64,000 bases of DNA from Volvariella volvacea V23. Taxonomy: Eukaryota > Basidiomycota > Agaricomycetes > Agaricales > Pluteaceae. Location: assembly GCA_000349905.1 (NCBI GenBank), contig KB722739.1, forward strand, positions 786,663 to 850,662, written 5' to 3'. A model generated the notes under the pieces. That model worked only from the letters and a program-made list of their open reading frames with translations. It made no database searches and was not told the origin of the DNA. Made by a program: the position numbers and the translations under genes. Positions 25,100-36,382 of this stretch are shown here, one piece after another. Position 1 is the first letter of the stretch, and every line of letters starts with the position of its first letter.

Positions 25100-25529
25100 G
25101 ACGCCCCATTTACTTTTATGGTCTTTCGGAAGTTATGGATATGCTTTCTACGTTACGAACGCTTACGACATTGTTCCTAACTCCCTCCTCCGTCCTCGCA
25201 TATTCACCCAGCTCTCTAAATAGGTCTGGAATGATACTTCAGGCTGTCTTCCCATACCTTTTTTGTTATATCCTTTCTTAATCCACTTTTTATATGACCT
25301 TCATTCATTCGTAAATATTTCATTCATTTGATAGAATATTATACCCGGAACAAATTTTGCTTAATATTATCCCCTGATACTACACAATTCATCAAGTCCT
25401 AAATGAAAATTCAAAGTTATTGAACAAATCGATCCACTATTGCATGCAGTACTAAACTTCCTTCATTAGCTGAATTATGACGTCTATAACCAAGTCAGAA
25501 CTTCGTTGTTTAGGTCTTGAAGGACTAGT
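25100..25529. other. Intergenic between convergent genes
   Basis: AT-rich 3' flanks of the ABC transporter and the minus-strand F-box-like gene. No gene seen. Confidence 0.5.
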
Positions 25530-26847
25530 TTATGGGTCAACAAGGCAGATCAACCGCTGATAGAGTACCAACTCACGCTCTGCTACTTTGCTTACAAACT
25601 CGACGTTCAACGACTTCTCTTTCGATGTCTTAGCAAGGGCGTCATAAAAAAAGTCCCGTGTTGTAGGAGTGCTGTCTGTCTGAATGGACTGCCAGGGCTG
25701 GCGTTCAATGTGAACCTTGATATCCACCTCTCGTAGCGAGATAAACCTTATGAGACAATCGTCGAGCGTGCTCCACGATTTCTTTGATTCCATCCCTTCA
25801 CACTGGACTGGCAGCGTGAGCCGCGTGAGATTGCCAGATTGGGGGATGGTTGCGAGGTGTGTGATCACCCAGGCGACCTTTTCATCGCCTTTCATAGAGT
25901 CGTCACAGTAAAGTGTCAAGCGCTCTAGCTTCGGCATCTTTGATAGGTCTATTGGGTGCATAGGTGGATCGCTGACAGCCGACCCAAGCCCGGACAATAC
26001 CTCACACGCTGCATAGAACAAGTCAACCATTGATGAAAAGCAGAAAGAATTTGGCGCACCCACAGTCAGAATCTACTATGATCGTGAATGAAGTGATAGA
26101 TTGGAGCTGCGATTGTGTGAAGGAATGAATGCGCATGTAATCCTCAGGAGTAGCTGTGAAGATGACAAGTGATCTGAGGTTATCGAGGCTAAAAGGACAG
26201 GATGGGTGGAGAAAGAAATCAATTGCATCGGAAGCATCATTCTCTAAATCGGGGAGAGCAATTCCGCCTATAGTGAGGGAGCTTAGTCGGATTTGCTGTG
26301 CGATAGAGGTATCAGAATGGGATTCTGATCCAGAAGGCAGCGAAAATGAGCATATGCCTAGTGTGAGATGGGGTAGTGAGGCGCATGCTTGGAGGAGTTC
26401 TGGGCGATAGATGTGAATACATATGAGAGAGAGGCGGTTAACCGTCGGTCTGCAGCACTCGCGTAAGACTATCTCGTTGCTAAGGCCTGTATTCTGACGC
26501 GTGTCCAACCACTGGCCCATAAGTTCAATTTGGATGAGGTTCGGAAGCCGTCTGAGGGTGTCGACTATTAGTTGCTCAGTAGAGGGGCTGTCAAAGACTG
26601 GGTTGTTCTCTTCGATCGCTAAGCGTCGAACCAGGGATACTTGAGGTGATGCGGCATCGCGGACCTGTATAAGTCGCGGGGTGTTGAAGGTGAGTGAAAT
26701 GGTATGAAAAAGATGGCGCTGTGCAGCAACGGAAAAGGATTGGCAGACAAGAGTACATGCTTTCAGCGCTGCTTGGTCGGCTGCTAGATGGCTAATGACA
26801 AGCTCAACAAGTTCTTGAGGAAACGATTCGCTCAGTGTACAAGACAT
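25530..26847 (-). CDS. F-box/LRR-like protein (intact)
   Basis: Two exons, complement(join(25530..26008,26064..26847)), 420 residues; the only lesion-free copy near the transporter. The ATG at 26847 was chosen because the longer open frame above it begins with GTG. The N-terminus carries the F-box-like segment (FPQELVELVISHL, then KACTLVCQSFSVAAQRHLF). Then come leucine-rich strands (CCRPTVNRLSLI, CPFSLDNLRSLVIF, ITSFTIIV) and, after a 55 bp phase-1 intron (GTGGGT...TATGCAG), MPKLERLTLY, AWVITHLATIP, NLTRLTL and SLREVDIKVHI. F-box proteins recruit substrates to SCF ubiquitin ligases through Skp1; here the F-box is weak and the role is inferred. Opposite in orientation to the copies at 0-16 kb. 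Confidence 0.75.
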
Positions 26848-27082
26848 CGGAGAGGATGGCACGTGGAGTCTTGGGCGCTGTCGTTCCCTGACACGGATCA
26901 GCGCCACATGCTTTACCCAACAAATAGCTGTAGGCTTATCATCACACAAAGACACCCTTGAAAGTGGATGCCATGAATATGGTGCACTCTTTCGAGTTTT
27001 TTGGTTAGACTCAGTTCCTACACCTCAAACTTTGAGCCCCTACTGTTCAGTGCCATTCCCATGCTTAGTATCGAGGATCCCA

Positions 27083-28047
27083 ATGTGGAGCGAATTAGTA
27101 TTGTTGGAGGATATTGGGAATGAAGTTAAGGAGCCTAGATCCCAAGTGAGTACAAACGTTGCTCTCGCGACAATTCCCCGGATCTGTCACCAGGAATTCG
27201 TGACGATTGCGAGTAGCCTCCATCCCTGGACTGATTTACCTCACCTTACCTCACAGTTGCAGACGATGGATCACCAGGACGTCTTGCAAGCCAATCACGC
27301 GGTAATCAGTGGTATGCGTTACATTTACGACAACAGAATTTCGTTCATCAAATTGTTCTCACGTTCCCTGAGTGCTTTCTCAATTACATCACTTGCCACC
27401 CAACAGCAAAACGCGGTAACCTCTCTCGGGGCCTCGAACCCATCAATCATTGCCACGATGCCACATTCCACACTTCAGATATCATCGCAAGAACCAGAAC
27501 CGAAGTGAACAAGTTTTGACTCATTTTATACATATGCAAGTGCTTATGTTTGCCTGACTTTTTTTACAGAATGTCCGGCAGTGCTTCGCGCAAAGATACT
27601 CTAAGATCTAAGACACTACAGGGAGGCTACATGATCTCAATGGAAGTCGCACTTGAGTGGGCCAATCACCTTCGGAAGGAAATAGGCAAGCCAGAGTTGT
27701 CTGGGAACATAAGGTCTCAGGGGCCGATTATGTTGACACTAGACGAAAAAGTCAAGGAGGTGGGTGGGGTTGAATGCAATCTCCACGGAGGGCTTCGCAA
27801 AGGGGAAGGATTTAGGCATTGCTTTATTGTTACACAATACGGCGAAGGCTTGTTGAAACGCTCAATTAAAAGGGATTGTGACATTGATCCATCTCAATAC
27901 CTGGAAAGGGGGGAAATCGAAGAAGTCATGGAGGAAGTGTTAAGGGAAGCTGGTGAGTCAGACGCCTAGCACATATACAAGATATTGATATGCCATGAAT
28001 ACTTAGGAATAGAACACAGTGGATTTACGACTATTTTATACCGGTGA
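27083..28047 (+). CDS. Small protein of unknown function
   Basis: The best-supported part is join(27571..27952,28007..28047), 140 residues, from an ATG just after a pyrimidine-rich acceptor (TTTTTTTACAG at about 27569). The sequence is charged and soluble (GGYMISMEVALEWANHLRK near the start; a Glu-rich helix EEVMEEVLREAG before the intron). Upstream, a frame open from ATG 27083 to 27508 joins it in phase if a weak GTGAAC donor at about 27504 is used, giving roughly 280 residues; otherwise that part is leader or chance. No motif or family recognised. It lies between two minus-strand F-box-like copies. Confidence 0.45.
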
Positions 28048-28545
28048 ATCGAATTTCATCCCTAGTAGAACCGGCGTAGTTGTATACGCTCTACTCCTCT
28101 ACATGGCTTGTCATGGGCTTGTGTTACGCGTAAATGAATATTTCAGTCTATTGGGTCATGAAATTCAACGATGGGTTATAACACGATGGGTAACCTACGG
28201 TGCGCAACACTGGCATTCAGTCTCCTTTAAGTCCGACGTGGGATACCCTGAGGGTCCTAAGCTATAGATGCTCGAGAGCCCTTATACTTCTTGAGATTGT
28301 CTTCACTCATCCTCGCGTGTTGAGTCGCAAAGGACCTGCAGCCGGCAAAATGATGTGAACGGGAGAAAATATGAGAACTAGAAGCCGCACAAAGGATAAG
28401 ATGACACGCAGAATCTAACTTGAGAACAATGGGAAAGAGAGATTATACTTTCATTCCGTCGCCACATGTATTGCGCCTCCTACTTCAACGACTGCTACCT
28501 CAAATTTACATGAGTTTATACTGTGCTATTGTGAACAAATATACT
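28048..28545. other. Intergenic, no gene seen
   Basis: Only short frames of no recognisable character between the small unknown gene and the F-box-like pseudogene. Confidence 0.45.
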
Positions 28546-29817
28546 TCAAAGAGATTTAGAGCGTATGAAACGGGAAGCAACAGGAAAATCCTCCTCCACA
28601 CCTAGCCCTGAGTAGTTCCGTATAAGCGCCCTTCCGCACACGATAAGCTGGTACCTACATTTTTCCATTGACATCTCGATGAGAAGACGCTTCTGTTGTG
28701 CGATCTTTGGCAAAACGCGTTTGAGCGATTGAGATAGCCTCTTTTCGTTGGCGTATTTGTCGTGAAAAATCCTGACGTGGACGGACTCAACGCGTCAAAC
28801 GTATGCTCATTCAACGTGTCGTCTAGTATGGTCCAACTGGGATGCCAAGATTCGGGTGAAGAATTCTGACGGGTAACCCAGATGTGTAGCTCGCGAAGTT
28901 TGCTATTGGGTGAGAAGCGATGTAACTGAGAAGAATCTATTAAACGAAATTCTGTTATCGCAAATGTAATGCAGGCTAATTGTGGCATCACCGGCAGGTC
29001 CATCGGAGGCTCTGATAAGTCGTCGTGCGCAACTGAAGTGACCTAGTGTGAGATAAATCACTCCAGGCGTTGAGGCTACTTACAATCCGAGGGAACGATA
29101 ATTGCGAATGAAGTGATGGTTGGGACAGTCTCCAAAAAAGGAAGATCTTGCTTGTAATCATCAATATATGGTGGTTGAAACGAGAAAGACTCGAGTTGAC
29201 TGAGGTCAAATGGACTGGACGGATGCTGGAGAAAGCGTATTTGAGGAAGAGGGAAGGGTCCGACTGATAAACAACGATTTCAGTGGAATACGTGATGTGG
29301 GAGGCAAAGAGTCTGAAGAAAGCATCGAGAATGCTGTATCGAGGACCGATAAGTGAATGAGTGCCCTGCAGAGATGAATCCTGTCTGAAGGGAAAGCGCG
29401 AACCGAGACAAGCGTCAGATGGGTTAACGTGGGCTTGCAAAACTGCTCCAAAATGTCGCCGAATCTAGGGTTGGGAAAATCTGGATGACGGTACACCCGA
29501 ATATGGGAGAGGTTCACGAGGGACTTGATTACATTGACCAGAAGCTGAAAATCAGGGATAGGAATGTGGCTATTTTCAGGGATGAAGAGACGTTGAACTA
29601 GTGATAAGCATTGCGGCGAAGCTGAGGAAAGTTAGGCAAGGCGCTTGAAGAAAGTGGAAGTATGGGTGATGATGAGAGTGATGCGACAGAATAGATGTTG
29701 TCGTGCAGGAGAAGAGAATGACCGTGAAACGAAAGCACAAGCCCTTAGGGTACGCTTGTCATCTTTCAGGTGGTCGAGGACTGTTTCAACCAGCTCCTGC
29801 GGTAATATTGAACTCAT
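28546..29817 (-). pseudogene. F-box/LRR-like pseudogene
   Basis: Minus-strand copy with a clean F-box start at 29817 (ILPQELVETVLDHL, RACAFVSRSFSSPARQHLF). An in-frame TAA at about 29632-29634 sits where paralogs have the Gln of RLAQLSS, so a CAA-to-TAA change. The frame stays open after it (CLSLVQRLFI, CKPTLTHLTLVSV) until a frameshift near 29210, after which HPSSPFDLSQLESFSF and VPTITSFAIIV are found in another frame. The second exon starts well (MPQLACITF, SKLRELHIW, WTILDDTLNEHTFDAL), then shifts frame again near 28780 before VEEDFPVASRF. Exon-intron layout equals that of the intact neighbour at 30.2 kb. Confidence 0.75.
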
Positions 29818-30155
29818 TGTGGGTGGTGGTGGACTCTCGTGCACTCACGAAAGTGATGGATTGTTTGTTTCAAATTGTTTGGTTTAAATCCCATTTATTA
29901 CCCGCTGCTGGCAAGATGCGATAGGCGATATGTCGCCCGGGCTTTCCTAAACATAACCTAATCCTTGTATGCTATTAATGCGCGACGAATTAAACAGTGT
30001 ACAGGTAGTAAATGTATGCAAAATTCCCTTCTGCTGACCATTTCGTCATTGTCTACGTCCCCACTGAGCACAGTAGCGATACGCCTCAGTCAATCACAAG
30101 TACGTCCCTATTATACAATTACCTATGAATAAAAATCGTACAATTGCAAAGCAAG
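29818..30155. other. Spacer between tandem F-box-like copies
   Basis: Upstream region of the pseudogene and 3' flank of the next copy. No gene. Confidence 0.5.
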
Positions 30156-31465
30156 TTATCCCGAAATGACGGGAAAATCCTCGTTCAAGCCTCTCCCTAT
30201 GTATAGCATGAGAACCCTCCTGTGCACAATGAGTAAATACGTACATTTGCTCCTTGATGTTTCAATCAGGAGGGATTTTCGCTGTGCAGTCTTCGGCAAG
30301 ACGAGCTTAAGCGTCTCAGGCAGCTTCTCTTCGTCAGAATACCGATATCGGAGAAAGAGCTTGATGTAGACCGACCCCAATGCGGCAAACATTGGCTCAG
30401 CAAGTGCCTCGTCCAACGTGGTCCAAATACTGGTCCATACGCAGTCTGGTGAGTCGTCTTCGTATGCAATCCAAAGGTGTAGCTCGCGGAGTTTGTTCTC
30501 GGTTGGGAATTGCTGCAGCTGAGCGACCATCCATGGGACATAAGAAATCTCCAATACGCCATATTCTTCTATGGAGAAGGTAAGACAGGCTAAATTTGGC
30601 ATGGATGATATGTTGATGAGAGGTCCCGCAGATACTTCCTCCGCAACTGAAACGGGATGCGTGTAAGATGGAGTAATCAGTTTGTGGGTTGATGCAACTT
30701 ACAATCCAAGGGAACTTCAACTGCAAAAGAGGTAATAGTCGATGGGAGAATTCCTAGAATAGATAGGTACTGCTCATACTCATCCATTTCCTCTGTGCCA
30801 AACGATAGGGACTCGAGCTGCCTGAGGTCAAACGGACACATCGGGTGCCGCAGAAGTTCCACCGGAGTAATAGTATTGGCAAAGGGGAGACTGAAAGAAC
30901 CAAGGAATAGCGACTTTAGTTGAATGCGCGTCACTGGAGCGGGAACAGGAGAAGGAAGGGCCCAGATTGCTGTGTTGATAAGTGATAGGTGTGTCAGTGA
31001 CGTGCAGAGATAAAGGCCATCGAGGGGAAACTCGGGGACCCAAATGAGTGTCAGGCGTGTTATTTTGGGCCTACAACATTGAGAAAATATGTCTCCATTG
31101 AACTTAGAGCCATGCAGTGCGACTACGTCCGATTGACATTGTACTTGAATTCGAGTGAGGTTTACAAGGAGCTTCATCGCTTCCAGCAGGAGTTGAGAAT
31201 CGACTACTGACTTGAAACTCTCCTCGGTAATGGATAGGTATCTGACGAGCGACAAGGGAGTCTGTGAAGCTAATAAAAGTTTGGTAAGGCGGGTAGAGCC
31301 GGCGATATTGTCGCCAAAAGACAGTAAAATGTCACGGAAGAGGTGTTTCTGTGCTGGGAGGCAGAAAGCCCGCGAGACAAGCGTACAGGTTTTGAGGACA
31401 CTTCTGTCATTCCGGAGGTGGTTGACAATTACTTCCACCAGTTCTGGAGGTAGTTCAGCAGGCAT
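30156..31465 (-). CDS. F-box/LRR-like protein (intact)
   Basis: Two exons, complement(join(30156..30646,30703..31465)), 417 residues. The first exon has the F-box-like segment (LPPELVEVIVNHL, KTCTLVSRAFCLPAQKHLF), then leucine-rich repeats without strict spacing (CCRPKITRLTLI, CTSLTHLSLI, IQLKSLFLG, CPFDLRQLESLSF, STITSFAVEV). A 56 bp phase-1 intron (GTAAGT...TTTCAG) leads to MPNLACLTF, SYVPWMVAQLQQFP, NKLRELHLW, WTTLDEALAEPMF and the ending EDFPVISG. It serves as the reference for reading the broken copies. Likely an SCF adaptor or a derived protein-binding repeat protein; the ligand is unknown. Confidence 0.78.
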
Positions 31466-33192
31466 CGTAGTGGAGTTGAGTACGTTGACGATGAGTTTTG
31501 GCCCTGGCGATGTTGGTCACGTGATTGAATGCTGAGTCAGCACGGCCAGAGTAATCTCACCTCTCGTTATGGATTCCAGGATTATTTCATAGCTATATTT
31601 CATAGCTAGAGAACAAAAAGACAAGCCCCAGCAAGGTATAAAAAATGGCAAAGTCTGGCGGTGTATATTCCGACTCGGTATTTTCAGGGCTTTCCATCTT
31701 ATCTAATTATTTGGCACCGTTAGTAAACAGAGCAAACGTTTCTGCATAGAATCCCTTTGTCCGTTTGCCGCCATTGTTCTGTGCAAGGGGGTGAGTGGCT
31801 GTTTTCGTATTTAGCAGACGCATCTTTGGGGCTCGTTGATAGCAGCGCCTGTCTGCCACCACTTCATTGGCATTGCTCTTCACGTTTTAGTCTCATTAAG
31901 AACCCGCTCAAGAGCAGCTAACTCCGGAATGCTGCTGGCAGGCAAACCCACCTGCGCATAAACTCGGAAAATTTTGTCATAGGAACTGCTGGATCAGAAT
32001 AAGCTCCGCGATAATTAAGAAGCTGGTGAGTGAGGTATAACTTACTTCCCAGATTGACATTCATAATGCATACCCATTTGTCGTCCCGGTTGTGTATGTG
32101 GAAGAATTCCCTTGACAGCTGCTAATCTATATTTCCAGGGTTTATCCTCAGATTGTTGGGATTAGCGCATGATTATTCAATTACCTTATTACAGTGGGTT
32201 CTTACTGCCATTGTTCGTGGAAATCTAGAACCGAAACTTCTGGGACGCAATGATCGTCCATTGATCTGGACGCTCGTGGTCTTTGTGTGTTGATGTCCAC
32301 TAAAGCAGATTTGATTCCGGTTTGGAAGTTTGTAATGCACATAGGGGCCCACAGACTACGAATCTACTTAAATCTCCATCCAGTACCTTTCGTGCTAGCT
32401 GTGGAAGTTTCTGCGATCTACGGACAATGGGTTGAGCTTGGCATCTTGGCAGTTGCGGCTGTAGCTCGTCCCTATTATATCATGAATTGGAAGTGCTGAA
32501 CTATTTTTAGCTCATCACTAGCCGACGCATAATTTGAATAATTTAAAGATTACAAGTGGGGATATTAAACGTGGGGTGGCGAGAATAAGGTAGTTGCCAA
32601 GGGGAAAGTATGGGGTTGACTGGGGTCATTAGCCTCCTCTTCCTTTCACTGTGGAGCTCGAAGAGCATACAAGTGATTCACTACGAGGAAAAACCTGCAT
32701 GTGAGTATTAACACTTCTTTATCCTGCTCATTTTTTATCCTGCTAACTCTTATCCTTTCGCCTGATTTTTTGTAAGAACCAGGTCGAAGCAGCCATTTCA
32801 CCGTAACTGCGCTCTATCGCTGGTTCCTGGAGGATTGACGGGGCAATTTGAGCTGGAACTATGTAGTGTAGCAGCTGTACCGATAATTGAACATAAATTG
32901 TGTCTTCCCCCTCATGGTGAGCTATTTTTAGGTTTTAGCGAGTATTTCACCGAGCTTTTTTTTTTCCAGACCGCATCTTGTCACGCAGTGTTGACCGTCC
33001 TGCGACGATACTCAGCATTCGCGCGATGTATCGCTTTGCGAAGCAGGAAGGATCCAGTGACCTAGATGCGACCGTCGCTCGTCCATCCAACCGGGTATTA
33101 TCCGTTCAACGACCTATAAAACTTGGGTTCAATTTGCTTCGTTCAGACCAGTTCTACTCGTTCTCCACCACTAGAACAGAACTTCCTCAGCC
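31466..33192. other. Intergenic, including the GH7 upstream region
   Basis: About 1.7 kb with no gene. The last several hundred bases are the GH7 promoter: a TATA box at 33115 and three SYGGRG hexamers (32556, 32571, 32620) of the kind bound by the carbon-repression factor Cre1/CreA. These hexamers are short and could be chance. Confidence 0.4.
33115..33121 (+). promoter_or_regulatory. TATA box of the GH7 gene
   Basis: TATAAAA 78 bp before the GH7 start codon, followed by a C/T-rich leader. Confidence 0.7.
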
Positions 33193-34843
33193 ATGTTCCC
33201 CAAGTCATCTCTTCTATTTCTTTCTTTCCTCGCCACGGCTTACGCCCAACAAGTTGGCACTCAAACAGCCGAGGTCCACCCGTCGCTCAACTGGGCCAGA
33301 TGTACCTCCAGCGGATGCACAAACGTCGCTGGCTCCGTCACCCTTGACGCCAACTGGCGCTGGTTGCACACCACCTCCGGCTACACCAACTGCTACACCG
33401 GGAACACCTGGAATACCACATTGTGCCCAGATGGTGCCACCTGTGCTCAGAACTGCGCCCTTGACGGTGCCAGCTACCAATCCACCTACGGAATCACCAC
33501 CAGCGGTAACGCCCTCACCCTCAAATTCGTCACTCAGAGCGCACAGAAGAACATCGGATCTCGCGTGTACTTGATGGCTAGCGACACTCAATATGAGATG
33601 TTCCAGCTCCTTAACAAGGAGTTCACCTTTGATGTCGATGTGTCCAACCTCCCCTGCGGGTTGAACGGAGCATTGTACTTCTCCTCTATGGATGCGGATG
33701 GCGGTATGGCCAAGTACCCGAGCAACAAGGCTGGTGCAAAATACGGCACTGGTTACTGCGACTCTCAATGTCCACGAGACATCAAGTTCATCAATGGAGA
33801 GGTAAGCAATTCACTCGACGACTGGTATAATACATTTTCTAACAGCTGTCCAGGCTAACGTTGCAGGATGGGTCGGCTCTCCGAACGACACGAACGCAGG
33901 TACCGGAAACTGGGGAGCGTGCTGCAATGAGATGGATATCTGGGAAGCCAACTCAATCTCCGCTGCCTACACTCCCCACCCATGCACAGTTCAAGGTCTA
34001 TCCCGCTGCTCTGGTACTGCTTGCGGTACCAATGACCGCTACGGCACCGTCTGCGATCCCGACGGCTGCGATTTCAACTCGTACCGCATGGGCGACAAGA
34101 CCTACTACGGCCCCGGCGGAACGGGCGTCGACACCCGCTCCAAGTTCACCGTCGTCACCCAATTCCTGACCAACAACAACAGCAGCTCCGGCACACTCTC
34201 CGAAATCCGCCGTCTATACGTCCAGAACGGCCAGGTCGTGCAAAATTCCAAGGTCAACATCCCAGGAATGAGTGCGTACGACTCCATCACTGGTGCATTC
34301 TGTGATGCCCAGAAGACTGCCTTTGGCGATACAAGGAGCTTCCAGAACAAGGGTGGCATGTCGGCTATGGGTCAGGCTTTGGGTACAGGAATGGTCTTAG
34401 TCTTGTCCATTTGGGACGACCACGCAGCCAACATGCTCTGGCTCGACAGCAACTACCCCGTCGATGCGGACCCAAGCAAGCCTGGTATTGGTCGTGGTAC
34501 CTGCCCAACCACATCCGGCAACCCATCTGATGTCGAGGTCTCTGCTGCCAATTCCTCGGTGACATTTTCCAACATCAAGTTCGGTGATATCGGTACTACA
34601 TACACCGGTGGCTCAGTCACCACCCCCGGTACTACCTCGGGCACTACGACTTCGACTGCTCCTGGTGCCGTTCAGACCAAGTGGGGTCAATGGTATGTCA
34701 TAATTCGATTTTGTTTGATTCTTTTTACTTACAGTTGCCTTTTCTTCTCTGTCAGCGGTGGTCAAGGCTGGTCTGGACCCACTCAATGCGAGAGTGGCTC
34801 TACATGCACTGTCGTCAACCAATGGTATAGTCAATGTATATAG
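33193..34843 (+). CDS. GH7 cellobiohydrolase I with CBM1
   Basis: Three exons, join(33193..33801,33854..34692,34756..34843), 511 residues. A signal peptide (cleavage likely after residue 18, ATAYA/QQ) precedes the GH7 core. The core starts with [15 protein letters not shown] and has the catalytic EMDIWE with Glu229, Asp231 and Glu234 (nucleophile, helper, acid/base), plus many paired Cys (CCNEMD, GTCDPDGCD-like, GAFCDAQK). A Thr/Ser/Gly/Pro linker (about residues 447-475) leads to a C-terminal CBM1, KWGQCGGQGWSG...[11 protein letters not shown], with four Cys. The last intron splits the WGQ/CGG junction, so correct splicing is needed for the CBM. It releases cellobiose from the reducing ends of cellulose chains outside the cell. 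Length and all key residues are normal. Confidence 0.97.
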
Positions 34844-35361
34844 ATCCATTGTCGGTCTTATTTTTTTATCGGTGTCACCTTAGTCAGAAATTGGGAATGG
34901 TCTGTAGATTATTGTGTGTATCCCCAACTCTATTTCTCTTTGCGAGATTTTGTACTTTCAAACGCAGCAGAAGTTGTGATTCAGCACCTTCAGCACTGAT
35001 CAAATCAGTAGAGCCTCGCCCAGCAAGTCAGTAGCCATAAAGTGCTTATCCCCAGTTTGAACAATGCGACGAAGAGTTTTATGGCAGGAAGCCCAATGTG
35101 GTAAACTCATTCCCTATGATAGGTCCAAGGGGTATTCGTAATGACACAGGATAGGAGGGTGACCATAAAATCCAGAAGACGAATAAACGGGCCTGAGAAT
35201 AACTTACCGAAATAGAAAATGCGCTCGTACCCAGTTTCATTTGGCTGTCCTCGCTTGGTGAATTGGATACATCTTCTGATACCAACAAAAGCTAGACCAT
35301 GCTGTGTGATTCGTTGACCGACGTATCTAAATATTTCATTTGTCAGTGCCATCGTAACTAT

Positions 35362-35397
35362 GTTCCCCTCAGTATAATTGTTCCCCTCAGTATAATC
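35362..35397. repeat. Two-copy 18 bp tandem repeat
   Basis: GTTCCCCTCAGTATAATT directly followed by the same 18 bases with a final C. No known role. Confidence 0.85.
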
Positions 35398-35429
35398 ACG
35401 TGTGACTAACGTCCCTTCAGACAGACGCA

Positions 35430-35689
35430 ATGGAAACCCTAATCGTTAAGGTAAACGGCCGTACGCTTCCAACCTCCCCGATGAGGTGTACTTCCGTTAT
35501 AGCCCTGCAGTAGAGTTGCTTCCCGCAAATTCTGTTTGCCGTGCGGGCATCCATGAAGAGCTGATCATTCGCGAACTTCTAGTCAAGCTGGTCAAGACCG
35601 AATACGCCACAATTGGACCTGACGTGATGATGGGAAGGACAAAGTTAAAGCGTTGGAGACGCTATTCGCGTCCGTTGACATTTAAATGA
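35430..35689 (+). pseudogene. Remnant of an unrecognised gene
   Basis: An ATG at 35430 opens METLIVKVNGRTLP. One frame over, from about 35475, the reading continues smoothly as NLPDEVYFRYSPAVELL and then a helical GIHEELIIRELLVKLVKTEYA segment to a stop at 35689. The two pieces read as one protein broken by a frameshift near 35475. Family not recognised. Confidence 0.3.
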
Positions 35690-36382
35690 GCATTAGATTG
35701 GTATGAATGGGGTACGTCTTGTCATCGTTGAATGACTGGTCTAGCATAGGTTAACCTAAGATGATGTCAATAGCACCTGTTCGTTTGAGCGAGCTTCTCG
35801 CATCAAATGACATATGGTTATTAGGGTTCATTGTGGTCTGTCACCCGAAAGCGAACAAAGCGGGAGGATTGCCAGCACTTTATGCATCAGGTTCGGTCAA
35901 AAGCTTCACTGCCTACACCGGCTACATCATAGCTGCAGAGCCTCGCGCTGTACTTTTCACGCTGGAAGTAAGTTTTCGCCGAGCAATAAAGCCCTAGCAC
36001 TGGTACTCTGATTCCTCTTTCGACAAATGACATATGAATTAGATCATACACGGAAATAGGTACGCTCGCACAGGTCCAATCCCCTGGTCCAGACATTACT
36101 TGTTCAGACGTGGCGCGGTGATGTCCTCCTTCTAGCGTAATCCATGGCTCTGCTAATCCACTGGGAATTCCCGCTGAGTAACCTCCCTGCTGTACAAACC
36201 CGTCTAGTCTCTCACCAAGGTTCTGTCATACCCCGGAAAGATACGTGCGATTACGGTATCTAGGCGCTTATCCGGTCGGCGGCGCCCTGAGAGGCTCCAA
36301 TGGGCGCCTAAAATCTATTCAAAAGCATGGCAATGCTGGGAAGATACGTTACTTCCCATTGAATTCCAGATTACCGCCATCA

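Larger units (their letters stand above)
34844..36382. other. Intergenic with a gene remnant
   Basis: Contains a short tandem repeat at 35362 and a probable remnant at 35430-35689. A minus-strand frame at 35107-35430 starts at TTG and has a GTAAGT in it but no recognisable domain. Confidence 0.35.

Noticed and set aside
33214..33768. Minus-strand 184-codon frame
   Set aside because: Antisense shadow of the GH7 first exon, caused by its biased codon use.
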